This document shows, piece by piece, positions 24,741-34,272 of a stretch of 64,000 bases of DNA. Location of the stretch: positions 179,147 to 243,146 of the forward strand of contig JAEWCZ010000086.1 of the NCBI GenBank assembly GCA_023390335.1, written 5' to 3'. This DNA is from Bacillota bacterium. GTDB taxonomy: Bacteria > Bacillota > Clostridia > Acetivibrionales > DSM-1351. The position numbers and the translations under genes are program-made. How positions within the stretch are numbered: the stretch's first letter is position 1; each line of letters opens with the position of its first letter. The notes below the pieces were generated by a model, which saw nothing but the letters and a program-made list of their open reading frames with translations, was not told the DNA's origin and did no database searches.

Positions 24741-27467
24741 TCAACAATACCTATTCTTTCTGTTTATTCCTATGAGGCTCGAAAGAACTGGCCCCATAAG
24801 TGAAAATCCGGCAATAAGCATCCACTCGTTCAATCTTAGAGGAACCGTTTCAAATATTCCTTGAAGGGAAGGAACATATACAACTGCAAGTATCATAGCA
24901 AGGGAGCATAAAATAGCTAGCACCAAAGGCATATTATTAAATATGTCTATCTCAAATATATTCTTAGTTTCAGATTTACATTCAAATACATGGACCAGCT
25001 GGGTAAGTACTAATGTCATAAACGCCGCCGTTCGCGCAAGTTCTACGTTATGTACGAAATACATTACTGTTACAAATACTCCCAGAGTACTTAGTCCTAT
25101 AAATATCCCTCTGGCTATTATCAATTTCAGCAAGCCATTGGAGAATATATTATCGTGAGCACCTCTTGGTCGGCGGAACATTATATCGTTCTCGGGCGGA
25201 TCAAGGCCCAATGCAATGGCAGGCAATCCGTCAGTAACAAGATTTACCCACAAAATTTGTATTGGCATAAGTGGTATAGGAAGCCACAACAGCATTCCCA
25301 GAAACATAGTCAGTACTTCTCCAAGGTTGCAAGCGAGCATATATCTTATAAATTTTCTGATATTATTATAAATTACACGTCCTTCTTCAACTGCTGCAAC
25401 TATTGTGGCAAAATTATCATCAAGGAGTATCATAGATGAGGCCTCCTTGGTTACATCGGTTCCTGTTATACCCATAGATACACCTATATCTGCCTCTTTT
25501 ACGGCAGGTGCATCGTTAACCCCGTCTCCTGTCATAGCAACTATATGCCCTGTCTTTTTCAAGGCCCTAACAATCATTAGCTTATGCTTTGGAGATACTC
25601 TGGCATAAACAGATACGGAATCTGCCAATTTTTCAAGCTGGGTTTCGGTCATCCTGTCAAGCTCCTGCCCAGTCAGAACCTGGTCACCCAAAGAATATAT
25701 GTTTAATTCCTTTGCTATAGCAGTAGCTGTCAGCTTGTGATCCCCTGTTATCATTACAGGCTTTATTCCGGCCAGTCTGCATTTACGTACTGCTTCAACG
25801 GCTTCTTTTCTTGGGGGATCAATCATTCCCATTAAGCCAACAAAAATAAGTTCATTTTCAATATTTGTTTTACCCGGATTATATTTCCCGGTCTCAAGTT
25901 TTCTGTATGCTACTCCTATAACTCTCAAAGCATCATTAGCCATTGTATCGTTAAGCTTTATTATTGATCTTCTGGTCAACTCATCTAGTTTGATAACACC
26001 TCGTGATGATAATATCCTGCTGCACTTATCAATTATCACATCCGGCGCACCTTTTGTGAATACAAGCAGCTCTCCGCTATTATTTTTGCATATTGCAGAC
26101 ATACATTTCCTATCTGAGTCAAAGGGTATCTCATCAATACGCTTATATGATCTGTTCAGGTAGTTTTCGTTTATTCCTGCCTTCGCCGCAGCTATGGTTA
26201 ATGCTATTTCGGTAGGGTCACCTGATATTTTGAAGCTTTCTTGCTTTGAAAAAATTGATTTAATTTTTCCTACTGTCGTATGTTCCTGTACAGGATGTGA
26301 GATTACCGAATTATTACATAATGCGCCTATTTCAAGGGCCAGTCTTATTCCATCAACCCTAGATGGGTCAGTAGGCTTGTTATCAACAAGAAAATTTCCC
26401 TCCAGGTTATAGCCATTACCTGTTATGTCTAGTTGGTACCCTGATGCATACATCTTTCTCACTGTCATTTTATTTTCAGTAAGTGTTCCTGTTTTGTCGG
26501 AACAAATAACGCTGGCACAGCCAAGGGTCTCAACTGCTGGCAGTTTACGTATAAGTGCATTTCTTTTCAGCATTCTCTGAACACCCAAGGCAAGAGAAAT
26601 GGTAACAATTGCTGGCAACCCCTCGGGAACTGCTGCAACTGCCAGACTTATTCCTGACAATAACATGTTAAACAGCTTCTCGCCTCTCATAATTCCCGTA
26701 ACCGATACTATCGCACATATTATTAAGCACCCTACTGCGATAAACTTACCAAGATGGGACAAACGTTTTTGCAGAGGGGTTTCATCATCCTCTATATTCT
26801 GAATCATGTCGGCTATGCTGCCCATTTCAGTTTTCATACCCGTAGCATATACCACTGCTTTAGCCCTTCCGCCGGTTACTACCGTTCCCATATATACGGA
26901 AGTTTTCTTATCAAACGGGTCCATTAAGGCATCTTTGTTCTTTAACTGGTGTTTTTCTACCGGAAGGGATTCACCAGTCAAAAGAGATTCGTCAATGTGA
27001 AGGCTGTTACATTCAAGTATGGCAGCATCAGCTGCTACTCTGTCCCCCGCCTCAAGCACAAGAACATCCCCGGGAACTATATCCTCTGCAGGTATACTTG
27101 CCTGCTGCTCATTTCTGATGACCTTTGCATAGGGTGCCGCAAGAGATTTTAACGCCTCCATGGTTCTCTCAGTCCTGTACTCCTGTACAAATCCCATTAT
27201 GGCATTTACTACAATTATTGCTATTATTGTGATTGCTTCTGTCATCTCACCCATAATGCCCGAAATAACAGTTGAAATCATAAGGATTATAACCATTAAA
27301 TCAGTAAATTGCTCAAACAGAATTTTGATTGGGGAAATTTTTTTTCTTTCCGACAACAGATTGGGTCCGTGTTTTTCAAGCTTGTGTCTGGCCTCCTTAT
27401 CAGTAAGGCCCTTAGATAAAAGGTTGTCGGAGTTCGTAAAATTAAGCATGGATTCAGTTACACTCAT
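24741..27467 (-). CDS. Calcium-type P-type ATPase (P2A/PMCA-like)
   Basis: 908 residues. An ATP-driven cation exporter in the membrane. Actuator TGES at 164-167, membrane helix 4 motif PEGLP (281-285, E282), phosphorylation site DKTGTLT with D324, nucleotide-binding KGAPD and the hinge TGDGVNDAPAVKEADIG. Helix 6 has NLVTDGLPA with the Asn and Asp that bind calcium in the SERCA/PMCA group. N-terminal cation-ATPase and C-terminal helices are all present, so it is full length. Ca2+ or Mn2+ export is the likely role. The gene follows the MgtC gene by 123 bases and may be co-transcribed with it; no terminator is seen between. Confidence 0.92.
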   Translation of the reverse strand: MSVTESMLNFTNSDNLLSKGLTDKEARHKLEKHGPNLLSERKKISPIKILFEQFTDLMVIILMISTVISGIMGEMTEAITIIAIIVVNAIMGFVQEYRTERTMEALKSLAAPYAKVIRNEQQASIPAEDIVPGDVLVLEAGDRVAADAAILECNSLHIDESLLTGESLPVEKHQLKNKDALMDPFDKKTSVYMGTVVTGGRAKAVVYATGMKTEMGSIADMIQNIEDDETPLQKRLSHLGKFIAVGCLIICAIVSVTGIMRGEKLFNMLLSGISLAVAAVPEGLPAIVTISLALGVQRMLKRNALIRKLPAVETLGCASVICSDKTGTLTENKMTVRKMYASGYQLDITGNGYNLEGNFLVDNKPTDPSRVDGIRLALEIGALCNNSVISHPVQEHTTVGKIKSIFSKQESFKISGDPTEIALTIAAAKAGINENYLNRSYKRIDEIPFDSDRKCMSAICKNNSGELLVFTKGAPDVIIDKCSRILSSRGVIKLDELTRRSIIKLNDTMANDALRVIGVAYRKLETGKYNPGKTNIENELIFVGLMGMIDPPRKEAVEAVRKCRLAGIKPVMITGDHKLTATAIAKELNIYSLGDQVLTGQELDRMTETQLEKLADSVSVYARVSPKHKLMIVRALKKTGHIVAMTGDGVNDAPAVKEADIGVSMGITGTDVTKEASSMILLDDNFATIVAAVEEGRVIYNNIRKFIRYMLACNLGEVLTMFLGMLLWLPIPLMPIQILWVNLVTDGLPAIALGLDPPENDIMFRRPRGAHDNIFSNGLLKLIIARGIFIGLSTLGVFVTVMYFVHNVELARTAAFMTLVLTQLVHVFECKSETKNIFEIDIFNNMPLVLAILCSLAMILAVVYVPSLQGIFETVPLRLNEWMLIAGFSLMGPVLSSLIGINRKNRYC

Positions 27468-27590
27468 CTTGTCACCTTTGAAATCACCTTTCTTGTATTC
27501 TACGAATATGTCTATTCGTTGGATTACAAAAATAGTACAAGATTTTACTTGTTGTCCATACTGATATTATGTTTATTTAATTAACATATT

Positions 27591-28286
27591 TTAGACTTCC
27601 TCGTAAACCCGCCTTACTGACCCGTTACAAAGGATAGCTTCTATAATTTCTGCAACTGAAACCTGCATACTGGGGTCTAAAGTGAACCTTAGCACCATTT
27701 CCCCATCTCTCTCACTACTTATAAAATCAGTCTTAATTATTTTGACACCCATTTCCTGAATAATCAAAGACAGCTGGTTTACTTCCCCCTTTTTAATCTG
27801 GGTGTGTACATACAAGCGTATACTTTTTTTAACAGCCATTTTACTCTGTGTCTTTTTAGCAACAACAAGTGTAATAAATATAAATGCAGTGGCAATAAAA
27901 GCCCCGCCGTAGAAGCCTATTCCTACTGCAATTCCTACGCAGGATACAGCCCATAGACTTGCTGCTGTAGTCAGACCTTTTACACTTATTCCTTCTTTTA
28001 TTATTGTTCCGGCTCCAAGAAAACCGATACCACTGATGACTTGTGCTCCCAATCGTGCCGGGTCGGTATTTACATGGGAAGAAAAGTTATAATATATATA
28101 TTCAGAAGTTATCATTACGAGAGCCGAACCGACACAAACAAGTATGTGTGTTCTAAAGCCGGCAGGCCTATGTACATGCTCTCTTTCAAAGCCTATTATG
28201 CCTCCAAGCAAACAGGCTAATGCCAGCCTGATAATCATAGATATATAAAATTCATAGTTACTGTTTAACCAATGTATAATCCACAT
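27591..28286 (-). CDS. MgtC/SapB-family membrane protein
   Basis: 231 residues. Four to five N-terminal helices (about 13-150) with the family signature GGIIGFEREHVHRPAGFRTH and VCVGSALVMITS, RLGAQVISGIGFLGAGTII and GLTTAASLWAVSCVGIAVG. A C-terminal cytoplasmic ACT-like domain follows (about 160-231). MgtC proteins are tied to low-Mg growth, pH stress and ATPase inhibition in pathogens; the role in clostridia is not settled. It lies directly upstream of a P-type ATPase gene, reminiscent of mgtC-mgtB, though here the ATPase is of the calcium type. Confidence 0.9.
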   Translation of the reverse strand: MWIIHWLNSNYEFYISMIIRLALACLLGGIIGFEREHVHRPAGFRTHILVCVGSALVMITSEYIYYNFSSHVNTDPARLGAQVISGIGFLGAGTIIKEGISVKGLTTAASLWAVSCVGIAVGIGFYGGAFIATAFIFITLVVAKKTQSKMAVKKSIRLYVHTQIKKGEVNQLSLIIQEMGVKIIKTDFISSERDGEMVLRFTLDPSMQVSVAEIIEAILCNGSVRRVYEEV

Positions 28287-28378
28287 AAATTACCGCCATT
28301 TCCAATTTCACAATATTAGTATTTTAATTAATTATATCAGTACTTATTAAAATTAGAATAATTAATTCTTTATAATAT

Positions 28379-28415
28379 AAAAAGCTATGCAGCAAACAAC
28401 ACTACATAGCTTTTT
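28379..28415. terminator. Rho-independent terminator after spoIIR
   Basis: Perfect 11-bp stem AAAAAGCTATG/CATAGCTTTTT with a 15-base loop, 14 bases past the spoIIR stop on the minus strand; symmetric enough to act both ways. Confidence 0.82.
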
Positions 28416-28428
28416 AGCACAGGAGGAT

Positions 28429-29115
28429 TTAATTAAACATTTTGTTTATTACTCCGGACAATTTTACTTTAGAACCTTCAAGGAATTCAACCAGCTTGAA
28501 TTTAATCTTTACAGGTATTTCCTTATCAGATGTGGTAATGAGCTTATACTCATCAGCTGATAATGAAGTTTTAAGATCCTGCTTAACGGAATCGGGAATT
28601 GTACCATGTGTTGCATCAATAAAACATAGAGGCGGGAAAAGTACGCACCACCAATTAGCTCCGCTTCCCTCACCGATAACCACTCTTAATGCCTGGTATT
28701 CTCCTGCCGGCAAGGCTATATCTCCATAAGTCTTTGTAGGGAACGAGTAGTTCCCAAGTGATGCCTTAACCGAATAGTTACTACTATTTTTCTTAATTAC
28801 CTGCTTTGATATATTTTCAATATTAGACAAATTTTCATTTATTATTTCTTTGGTCTGATCTATATTTTGTGAAGCTGCAAGCTTATCCTTCATATATTCA
28901 ATAATAGCATCTCTTACCTTGAGCTTCAGTGCCTGATCTGATGCAGAATCACTGTTGGCTATTACATGAAGCCTAACTAGATTCTCTGAAAGTCCTGCAT
29001 TTACATCTTCAGCATATGTGTAAGACAGCATCCACAATGAAAATACTATCAAAATAGCTACTATTATACTTACCTTTAAAATGCTTGTTGCTTTAAATGA
29101 CAAACCCGTATTCAT
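28429..29115 (-). CDS. spoIIR: Stage II sporulation protein R
   Basis: 228 residues. SpoIIR is the forespore-made secreted signal that triggers SpoIIGA to process pro-sigma-E in the mother cell. A signal/membrane segment (about 9-29) is followed by the family core NLVRLHVIANSDSASDQALK, KVRDAIIEYM, then GNYSFPTKTYGDIALPAGEYQALRVVIGEGSGANWWCVLFPPLCF, which is unmistakable. The longest frame begins at 29241, but GGAGG is only correctly placed for the ATG at 29115, just before the hydrophobic segment. A sigma-F promoter is expected but I could not assign one. Ends with its own terminator. Confidence 0.93.
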   Translation of the reverse strand: MNTGLSFKATSILKVSIIVAILIVFSLWMLSYTYAEDVNAGLSENLVRLHVIANSDSASDQALKLKVRDAIIEYMKDKLAASQNIDQTKEIINENLSNIENISKQVIKKNSSNYSVKASLGNYSFPTKTYGDIALPAGEYQALRVVIGEGSGANWWCVLFPPLCFIDATHGTIPDSVKQDLKTSLSADEYKLITTSDKEIPVKIKFKLVEFLEGSKVKLSGVINKMFN

Positions 29116-29289
29116 ACGATTCCCCTCCATATCCCCAATGTGCCTATTTTTAGTGGCACTAACATAAATTTTAAAATTACTAAAATTGTGTTCGCTGTTC
29201 ATAATAATAGTAATTACGTCTCTATGAATAATTGTTGTCAAATATAAGGTTAATTATACAAGAAATGAAAATAATGCTTTAATAAAAAT

Positions 29290-29340
29290 AAAAAAGAACT
29301 GCTGCTGGTGAATAATTTCATTCCCCCAACAACAGTCCTT
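29290..29340 (-). terminator. Rho-independent terminator of pyrG
   Basis: A 15-bp stem with G-T pairs (29326-29340 with 29294-29308) and a run of T residues on the minus strand, 12 bases past the stop. Confidence 0.85.
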
Positions 29341-29352
29341 CGTTATCTGTGT

Positions 29353-30957
29353 TTATTTACTTTTATATTCATATGCTGCTCTTATGAAGTCTTTAAACAA
29401 TGGGTGTGGCTTGTTTGGCCTTGATTTGAATTCAGGGTGGAATTGAACTCCTATAAACCACGGATGGTCTTTAAGTTCAATGGTTTCAACAAGTTTTCCA
29501 CTTGGTGACAAGCCTGAAAGTGTCATACCACTCTTAATAAAGGTATCTCGGTATTCATTATTAAACTCGTACCTGTGTCTATGTCTTTCATAGATAAGCT
29601 CGTCCTCATAAATACTTTTAATCATTGTGTTCTCATTAATTTTGCATGGATAAACACCCAGTCTCATTGTTCCGCCCATTTCGTCTATATCACGCTGTTC
29701 GGGCATAAGATCGATTACAGGATATGGTGTTTCTCCAAATTCTGAACTGTTTGCATCATGTAAACCTGCTACATTTCTTCCAAATTCTACAACAGCCATT
29801 TGCATTCCAAGACAAATACCAAAGAAAGGTATTTTGTTTTCTCTAGCATACGTTATAGCCTTTATCTTTCCTTCTATTCCTCTATCGCCAAATCCTCCTG
29901 GAACAAGGATTCCGTCAACTCCCTGAAGGAAAGTGTTTACATCTCCATTCTCTATCTCTTCAGAATTAACCCATCTTAAGTCTACTTCGACATCATTTCC
30001 GATACCGCCGTGACGGAGTGATTCAGCTACACTTAAATATGCATCATGAAGCTCAACATATTTTCCAACCAAACCTATAGTAACAGCACTCTTCGGGTTC
30101 TTCTGCCTTCTAACCATTTCTTCCCATTCTGTAAGATTTGGTTCTTTACATTCAAGTCCAAGCCTCTTGCATACTATCTTGGCTAGTCCTTCTTTTTCCA
30201 ACATTAAAGGTACTTCATAAAGAACCTCTGCATCAAGATTCTGTACAACCGCACCTTCAGGAACATTACAGAACAGACTTAGCTTGTCTTTCATATCTTG
30301 TGACAGGTATTTTTCAGTTCTGCATACTATTACGTCAGGCTGTATTCCGATACTTCTCAATTCCTTAACACTGTGCTGTGTAGGTTTTGTTTTAAGTTCT
30401 CCGGACTTACCTAAATATGGAACCAACGTAACATGAATATACATTACATTTTCTCTTCCTACTTCGGTAGCTACTTGTCTGATTGATTCAAGGAATGGTA
30501 GACTTTCGATATCACCGACTGTTCCGCCGATTTCAGTTATAACGACATCTGTTCTTTCTGATTTTCCAACCCTGTAAATTCTATCTTTTATTTCATTAGT
30601 TATGTGTGGGATAACTTGAACTGTACCTCCGAGAAAATCACCTTTTCTCTCTTTGCTGATAACTGACCAGTAAATTTTACCAGTGGTAACATTACTGTTT
30701 TTGCTGAGATTTTCGTCGATAAATCTTTCATAATGACCTAAGTCCAGGTCTGTTTCCGCTCCATCTTCCGTTACAAAAACCTCTCCATGCTGATATGGAC
30801 TCATAGTTCCCGGATCAACATTTATATACGGGTCAAACTTTTGGATTGTGACATGTACTCCTCTTGCTTTTAGAAGCCTTCCTAATGATGCTGCTGTTAT
30901 TCCTTTGCCTAAGCCGGAAACCACACCACCAGTTACGAAGATATACTTTACTGACAT
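29353..30957 (-). CDS. pyrG: CTP synthase
   Basis: 534 residues. Makes CTP from UTP, ATP and glutamine. The N-terminal synthetase domain (about 1-266) shows YIFVTGGVVSGLGKGITAASLG, KFDPYINVDPGTMSPYQHGEVFV and EIGGTVGDIES. The C-terminal class I glutamine amidotransferase domain has GGFGDRG, the nucleophile Cys in GICLGMQ (about residue 380) and the catalytic His-Glu in QFHPEF. Full length. A strong sigma-A promoter lies about 110-140 bases upstream. The transcript does not appear to start with the G run needed for reiterative-transcription control of B. subtilis pyrG. GAGAGGAG precedes the ATG. Confidence 0.97.
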   Translation of the reverse strand: MSVKYIFVTGGVVSGLGKGITAASLGRLLKARGVHVTIQKFDPYINVDPGTMSPYQHGEVFVTEDGAETDLDLGHYERFIDENLSKNSNVTTGKIYWSVISKERKGDFLGGTVQVIPHITNEIKDRIYRVGKSERTDVVITEIGGTVGDIESLPFLESIRQVATEVGRENVMYIHVTLVPYLGKSGELKTKPTQHSVKELRSIGIQPDVIVCRTEKYLSQDMKDKLSLFCNVPEGAVVQNLDAEVLYEVPLMLEKEGLAKIVCKRLGLECKEPNLTEWEEMVRRQKNPKSAVTIGLVGKYVELHDAYLSVAESLRHGGIGNDVEVDLRWVNSEEIENGDVNTFLQGVDGILVPGGFGDRGIEGKIKAITYARENKIPFFGICLGMQMAVVEFGRNVAGLHDANSSEFGETPYPVIDLMPEQRDIDEMGGTMRLGVYPCKINENTMIKSIYEDELIYERHRHRYEFNNEYRDTFIKSGMTLSGLSPSGKLVETIELKDHPWFIGVQFHPEFKSRPNKPHPLFKDFIRAAYEYKSK

Positions 30958-31068
30958 TGTTTTGCTCCTCTCGATATGTTCACATAATTACAATATATAG
31001 AAATGCATTGTTTAATTAATTGTTTAATGAATAAGACAATACTTATCCATCTTACTCATACTTTTAAT

Positions 31069-31097
31069 ATTTTATATTTTGGCAAAACAAAGGTCAA
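31069..31097 (-). promoter_or_regulatory. Sigma-A promoter of pyrG
   Basis: Minus strand TTGACC (31092-31097), 17-base spacer, TAAAAT (31069-31074), pointing at pyrG with a leader of about 100 bases. Confidence 0.65.
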
Positions 31098-31135
31098 TAT
31101 ATTTATTTGAATTACTTAATTTTTTCAGATAATGA

Positions 31136-32602
31136 TTATTTCGTTATTTCGGATACAGCTTTGGTATAAACTGCATCCTGCTTCTGCTTTATCTCATCTA
31201 TTTTGCTATTCAGAAGTTTCTGGGTAGCAAAGTCAAGAATACCGGAACTGCTGAGCTTATTGCTCTTCTGAAATTTTTTTATAGCCTCCACAGATTTGGT
31301 ATCAAGTATGTAGTCAGGTGTGCCTATATCATATTTCAAAAGCTTTAAGACACATTCTGCATTTAATACATCATAATAATGTGTCCCCAGAGACGGCTTT
31401 ACTGTAAGAGACATAGGCTCCAGCAAATTAACACGTATGCCGGAAGGTGTTGACTCTTTTATTTTTATATCAGGCTCAATTCCCTTCAAGTCAATACAAT
31501 TTCCATTGGGAGTATAATACAGGCCTATTGTCATTTTTGCCCACCCAGACAAATCCGTGGTGTACGAATTAAAATCATAGGCATTTGCAGACTTATTCTC
31601 ATTGCCGTCATTGTACTTATCGTATGCGTCGTCGGACAAAATTGGTAAGGATTCCTGAACCTTTGCCTTTCCAAAGGTTTTAGTTCCAATTACCACACCG
31701 GCTTTTGTATCCTTTATTGCCCCTGTAAGTATTTCTGCTGCACTAGCTGTGTTTTCATTAACCAGAACGGCAAGCTTATACTTTATCTTCTCTAATTGGG
31801 AATAATATTTTTTATCTTCCAAAGATGAATCTTTATAGTCAATGGTTGTAATTAAACCCTTTGGAACAAAATTTTGAGCGACTTCTATGGCCTGTTCAAG
31901 ATATCCTCCGGGATTATTGCGTAAATCCAGAACGACTGATGTAATTTTTTTGCTGTCAAGAAAACTTAACGCTTCCGATATGCCTTTTGAAGTATTCTGG
32001 CTGAAGGAATCTATTAGAATATATCCTATGTTTCCTCTTATTTCGTAATGTACAGTTGGCAAGTCAATTTGCGCTCTAGACATTTCTAGAGTTAGCATAC
32101 TCTTTGTTCCCTGTCTCATTAAGCCCAACTTGACCTTCGTTCCTGCTGTACCTTTTATCTTGGAAACAACCTCATCCAGCTCTTTTCCCTGAACCGACTC
32201 TCCATTAACCTGCACTATCCTGTCTCCGGATAGGACACCCGCCTTCTTGGCTGGTGAATTTGCAAAAACCTTGTTAATTATAAAATTTTTGTCAATTACT
32301 TCAATTGAGATACCTACTCCTTCAACTGCTCCTTCAAGAGAACCGTAGAAATCATCGAATTCCTCTGGGGTATAATATGCGGAGTACTGGTCAAGAGTAT
32401 CAAACATACCCTTTAAAGCTCCTTGCAAAAGCTCATCATCTGTAATTTTACCGTTGTATTTCTGCTTTATAAGATCAATAACGCTTTGCAGGTATTCTCC
32501 ATCTGTAGATTTGCTGTCTGCCGCAAAGGCTGTGGAAGTAAATACTGTAATGGAAATAGATATTGCAAGGAGTATTCCTGTAATCCGCTTTAATTTGTTC
32601 AT
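31136..32602 (-). CDS. S41-family C-terminal processing protease with PDZ and peptidoglycan-binding domains
   Basis: 488 residues. Signal peptide (1-27, cut after AFA), N-terminal helical domain, PDZ (about 88-170, VEGVGISIEVIDKNF... GDRIVQVNGESV), protease core with LRNNPGGYL, catalytic S287 (TASAAE) and K312 (TFGKAKVQ), and a C-terminal peptidoglycan-binding domain (about 420-475, KSVEAIKKFQKSNKLSSSGILDFATQKLL). The family cleaves near C-termini of secreted proteins (CtpA/CtpB). Between K312 and the conserved YYTPNG there is an insertion of roughly 30 Asp/Asn-rich residues absent from typical CTPs. Last gene of an operon with two SLH proteins, 28 bases downstream, so it may process or quality-control them. 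Confidence 0.9.
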   Translation of the reverse strand: MNKLKRITGILLAISISITVFTSTAFAADSKSTDGEYLQSVIDLIKQKYNGKITDDELLQGALKGMFDTLDQYSAYYTPEEFDDFYGSLEGAVEGVGISIEVIDKNFIINKVFANSPAKKAGVLSGDRIVQVNGESVQGKELDEVVSKIKGTAGTKVKLGLMRQGTKSMLTLEMSRAQIDLPTVHYEIRGNIGYILIDSFSQNTSKGISEALSFLDSKKITSVVLDLRNNPGGYLEQAIEVAQNFVPKGLITTIDYKDSSLEDKKYYSQLEKIKYKLAVLVNENTASAAEILTGAIKDTKAGVVIGTKTFGKAKVQESLPILSDDAYDKYNDGNENKSANAYDFNSYTTDLSGWAKMTIGLYYTPNGNCIDLKGIEPDIKIKESTPSGIRVNLLEPMSLTVKPSLGTHYYDVLNAECVLKLLKYDIGTPDYILDTKSVEAIKKFQKSNKLSSSGILDFATQKLLNSKIDEIKQKQDAVYTKAVSEITK

Positions 32603-32630
32603 TTTTCAATGTCCTCCAAACAGGTTTCTT

Positions 32631-34244
32631 TTATTTATAACTGATAATACGCTCCATATATTCTTCACGTATTCCGCTGTTCATATAGTCAATATACGAC
32701 TTCATAAGTCTGGCCGCATTTGCCTTTGTTATTTTGGCTGTCGGATAAATATATCCCTTGCTATCTTCCTGAATCAAGCCTATTTTCTCAGCAACATACA
32801 TTGGAGCCCTTGCATATCCGGGTATCTTGTCGTTGTCCTTGAAGCTTGTAACAGGTGACGGGTTGGGGGCAAGTCCCTTCAAACCAAGTGAATTTATTAT
32901 TATGGTTACTGCTTCTGCCAAGGTTATTTTTGTATCCGGTCTGAAATTGCCTCCAGTTGATACCATTCCTCTGTTTGCCGCATCATTTATACTCAAAAAA
33001 TATTTGTTCTTTTCAGGTACGTCTTTAAAAAGCAGTACTATAGGTGTTTTCTTTTTGCTAGAGCTTGTAGTAGTTTTTGTTGTCTTGGGCTTGAAAACAG
33101 GATCCAGAGGTACTGCAGGTGCAATCTTTGTGAAGGCATCAATAAACTCGCCTCTGCTCATATACTCCTGTGGGTTAAAGTTGTCTATGTCCTTGTATGC
33201 TTCAAGTCCAAACATTATAGCCATACTTTCCTCGGCAGGATGTCCTTTTATCTTTTTAAGATTTGGTGCAACCAAGGGGTCATTAAATGGAAAACTCTCG
33301 AGTTTAAGACTTTTTGTATATGCTACGGTTTTACTTGTAGGTACTCCGCTTTTATCAAGCTCTTTGAGGTTAGCTGTGTATTTTAAGACATTTTCGTTAT
33401 ACTGAGTCTTATAGTAACCACCTTCGAAGCTGATTTGTTCGGGCTGATTCTCATAGTATTTAAGTTGTTTTGTTGTTGTAGTTGATATATCTATATTTGC
33501 ATTTCCCAAAACAATTGAAGCTTGCCCTGCCTTGCGGCTGGTAATAGTCTGTTTAATGGTCTGAGTTTCAGCAGTACTCCAGTATTCATCATATCCTACT
33601 GTATTGCATGTGGAATCCACTACAATTATATCTGCACTATTACTGGTGCCTACATGGTAAGTTTTCTTGCCTATAAGCGTGCCTGCAAAATAACTTACTG
33701 CAGGCTGATAGTCATTTGTTATAGCCTTTGATATCATATAATCGTTTGGATTGCTTTTTGATATAAAATAACTTGTTCCGTTGAGCTTTAGTGTTTCAGA
33801 AGCACTTGTCAGCTTTGTTGTCTCTGTTTTCTGCCCATTAGCTCTGGGAGTAATTGTGGTTGTCATTACTATATTCCTGACCAGAGAATTGTTGTTTGCG
33901 TTAGGTACATTATAATCATATGTTGTTGTAAGTGTCTGAACACCTGACTTGGAGTCAGTTTTAAGTGCCTTTTTTATAGTCATGGTTCCAGTGAGAACTA
34001 TTGGAGTCCCTGTAAGAAAAAATGGCTCTTGATACTGATAACTGATTTTACTTGTTGTAGATGTTACTGTAACATTGGGATTTTCCCCGGAGGAAATACC
34101 TCCTTCGTAGCCGCTGTCTCCACGGAGTGCATAAGCAGTTCCGGGAGCTGCTATGCCTATTGTCAAGGCAGCTGATAAAACAAATCCTGCAGTTTTTGTT
34201 AATATGCCGTATTTGTTATTTCTCTTGTAAAGTATTTTCTGCAA
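32631..34244 (-). CDS. S-layer-homology surface protein, 537 residues
   Basis: Secreted protein: signal peptide about 10-40 (ending TAYALRG), a beta-rich and Thr/Ser-rich region to about 340, then three SLH modules (about 345-385, 400-455, 465-525). SLH markers include YMSRGEFIDAFTKIAP, LLFKDVPEKNKYFLSINDAANRGMVS, FRPDTKITLAEAVTIIINSLG and KITKANAARLMKSYIDY. A TTT/Lys-rich linker separates modules 1 and 2. SLH modules tether proteins to pyruvylated cell-wall polymer. The central region matches no family I recognise. Starts with TTG at 34244, eight bases after GGAGGG. Middle gene of the operon behind a sigma-D-like promoter. Confidence 0.85.
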   Translation of the reverse strand: MQKILYKRNNKYGILTKTAGFVLSAALTIGIAAPGTAYALRGDSGYEGGISSGENPNVTVTSTTSKISYQYQEPFFLTGTPIVLTGTMTIKKALKTDSKSGVQTLTTTYDYNVPNANNNSLVRNIVMTTTITPRANGQKTETTKLTSASETLKLNGTSYFISKSNPNDYMISKAITNDYQPAVSYFAGTLIGKKTYHVGTSNSADIIVVDSTCNTVGYDEYWSTAETQTIKQTITSRKAGQASIVLGNANIDISTTTTKQLKYYENQPEQISFEGGYYKTQYNENVLKYTANLKELDKSGVPTSKTVAYTKSLKLESFPFNDPLVAPNLKKIKGHPAEESMAIMFGLEAYKDIDNFNPQEYMSRGEFIDAFTKIAPAVPLDPVFKPKTTKTTTSSSKKKTPIVLLFKDVPEKNKYFLSINDAANRGMVSTGGNFRPDTKITLAEAVTIIINSLGLKGLAPNPSPVTSFKDNDKIPGYARAPMYVAEKIGLIQEDSKGYIYPTAKITKANAARLMKSYIDYMNSGIREEYMERIISYK

Positions 34245-34272
34245 TTTATGTACCCTCCACTCTCTATTCCTG

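Noticed and set aside
28429..29241. Long form of spoIIR beginning at 29241
   Set aside because: The extra 42 residues have no Shine-Dalgarno, and GGAGG is correctly placed for the ATG at 29115 just ahead of the membrane segment.
30958..31020. Reiterative-transcription control of pyrG as in Bacillus
   Set aside because: The predicted transcription start has no run of G residues.
32827..33405. 192-residue plus-strand open frame inside the 537-residue SLH gene
   Set aside because: Antisense shadow of the SLH coding sequence with no plausible start context.
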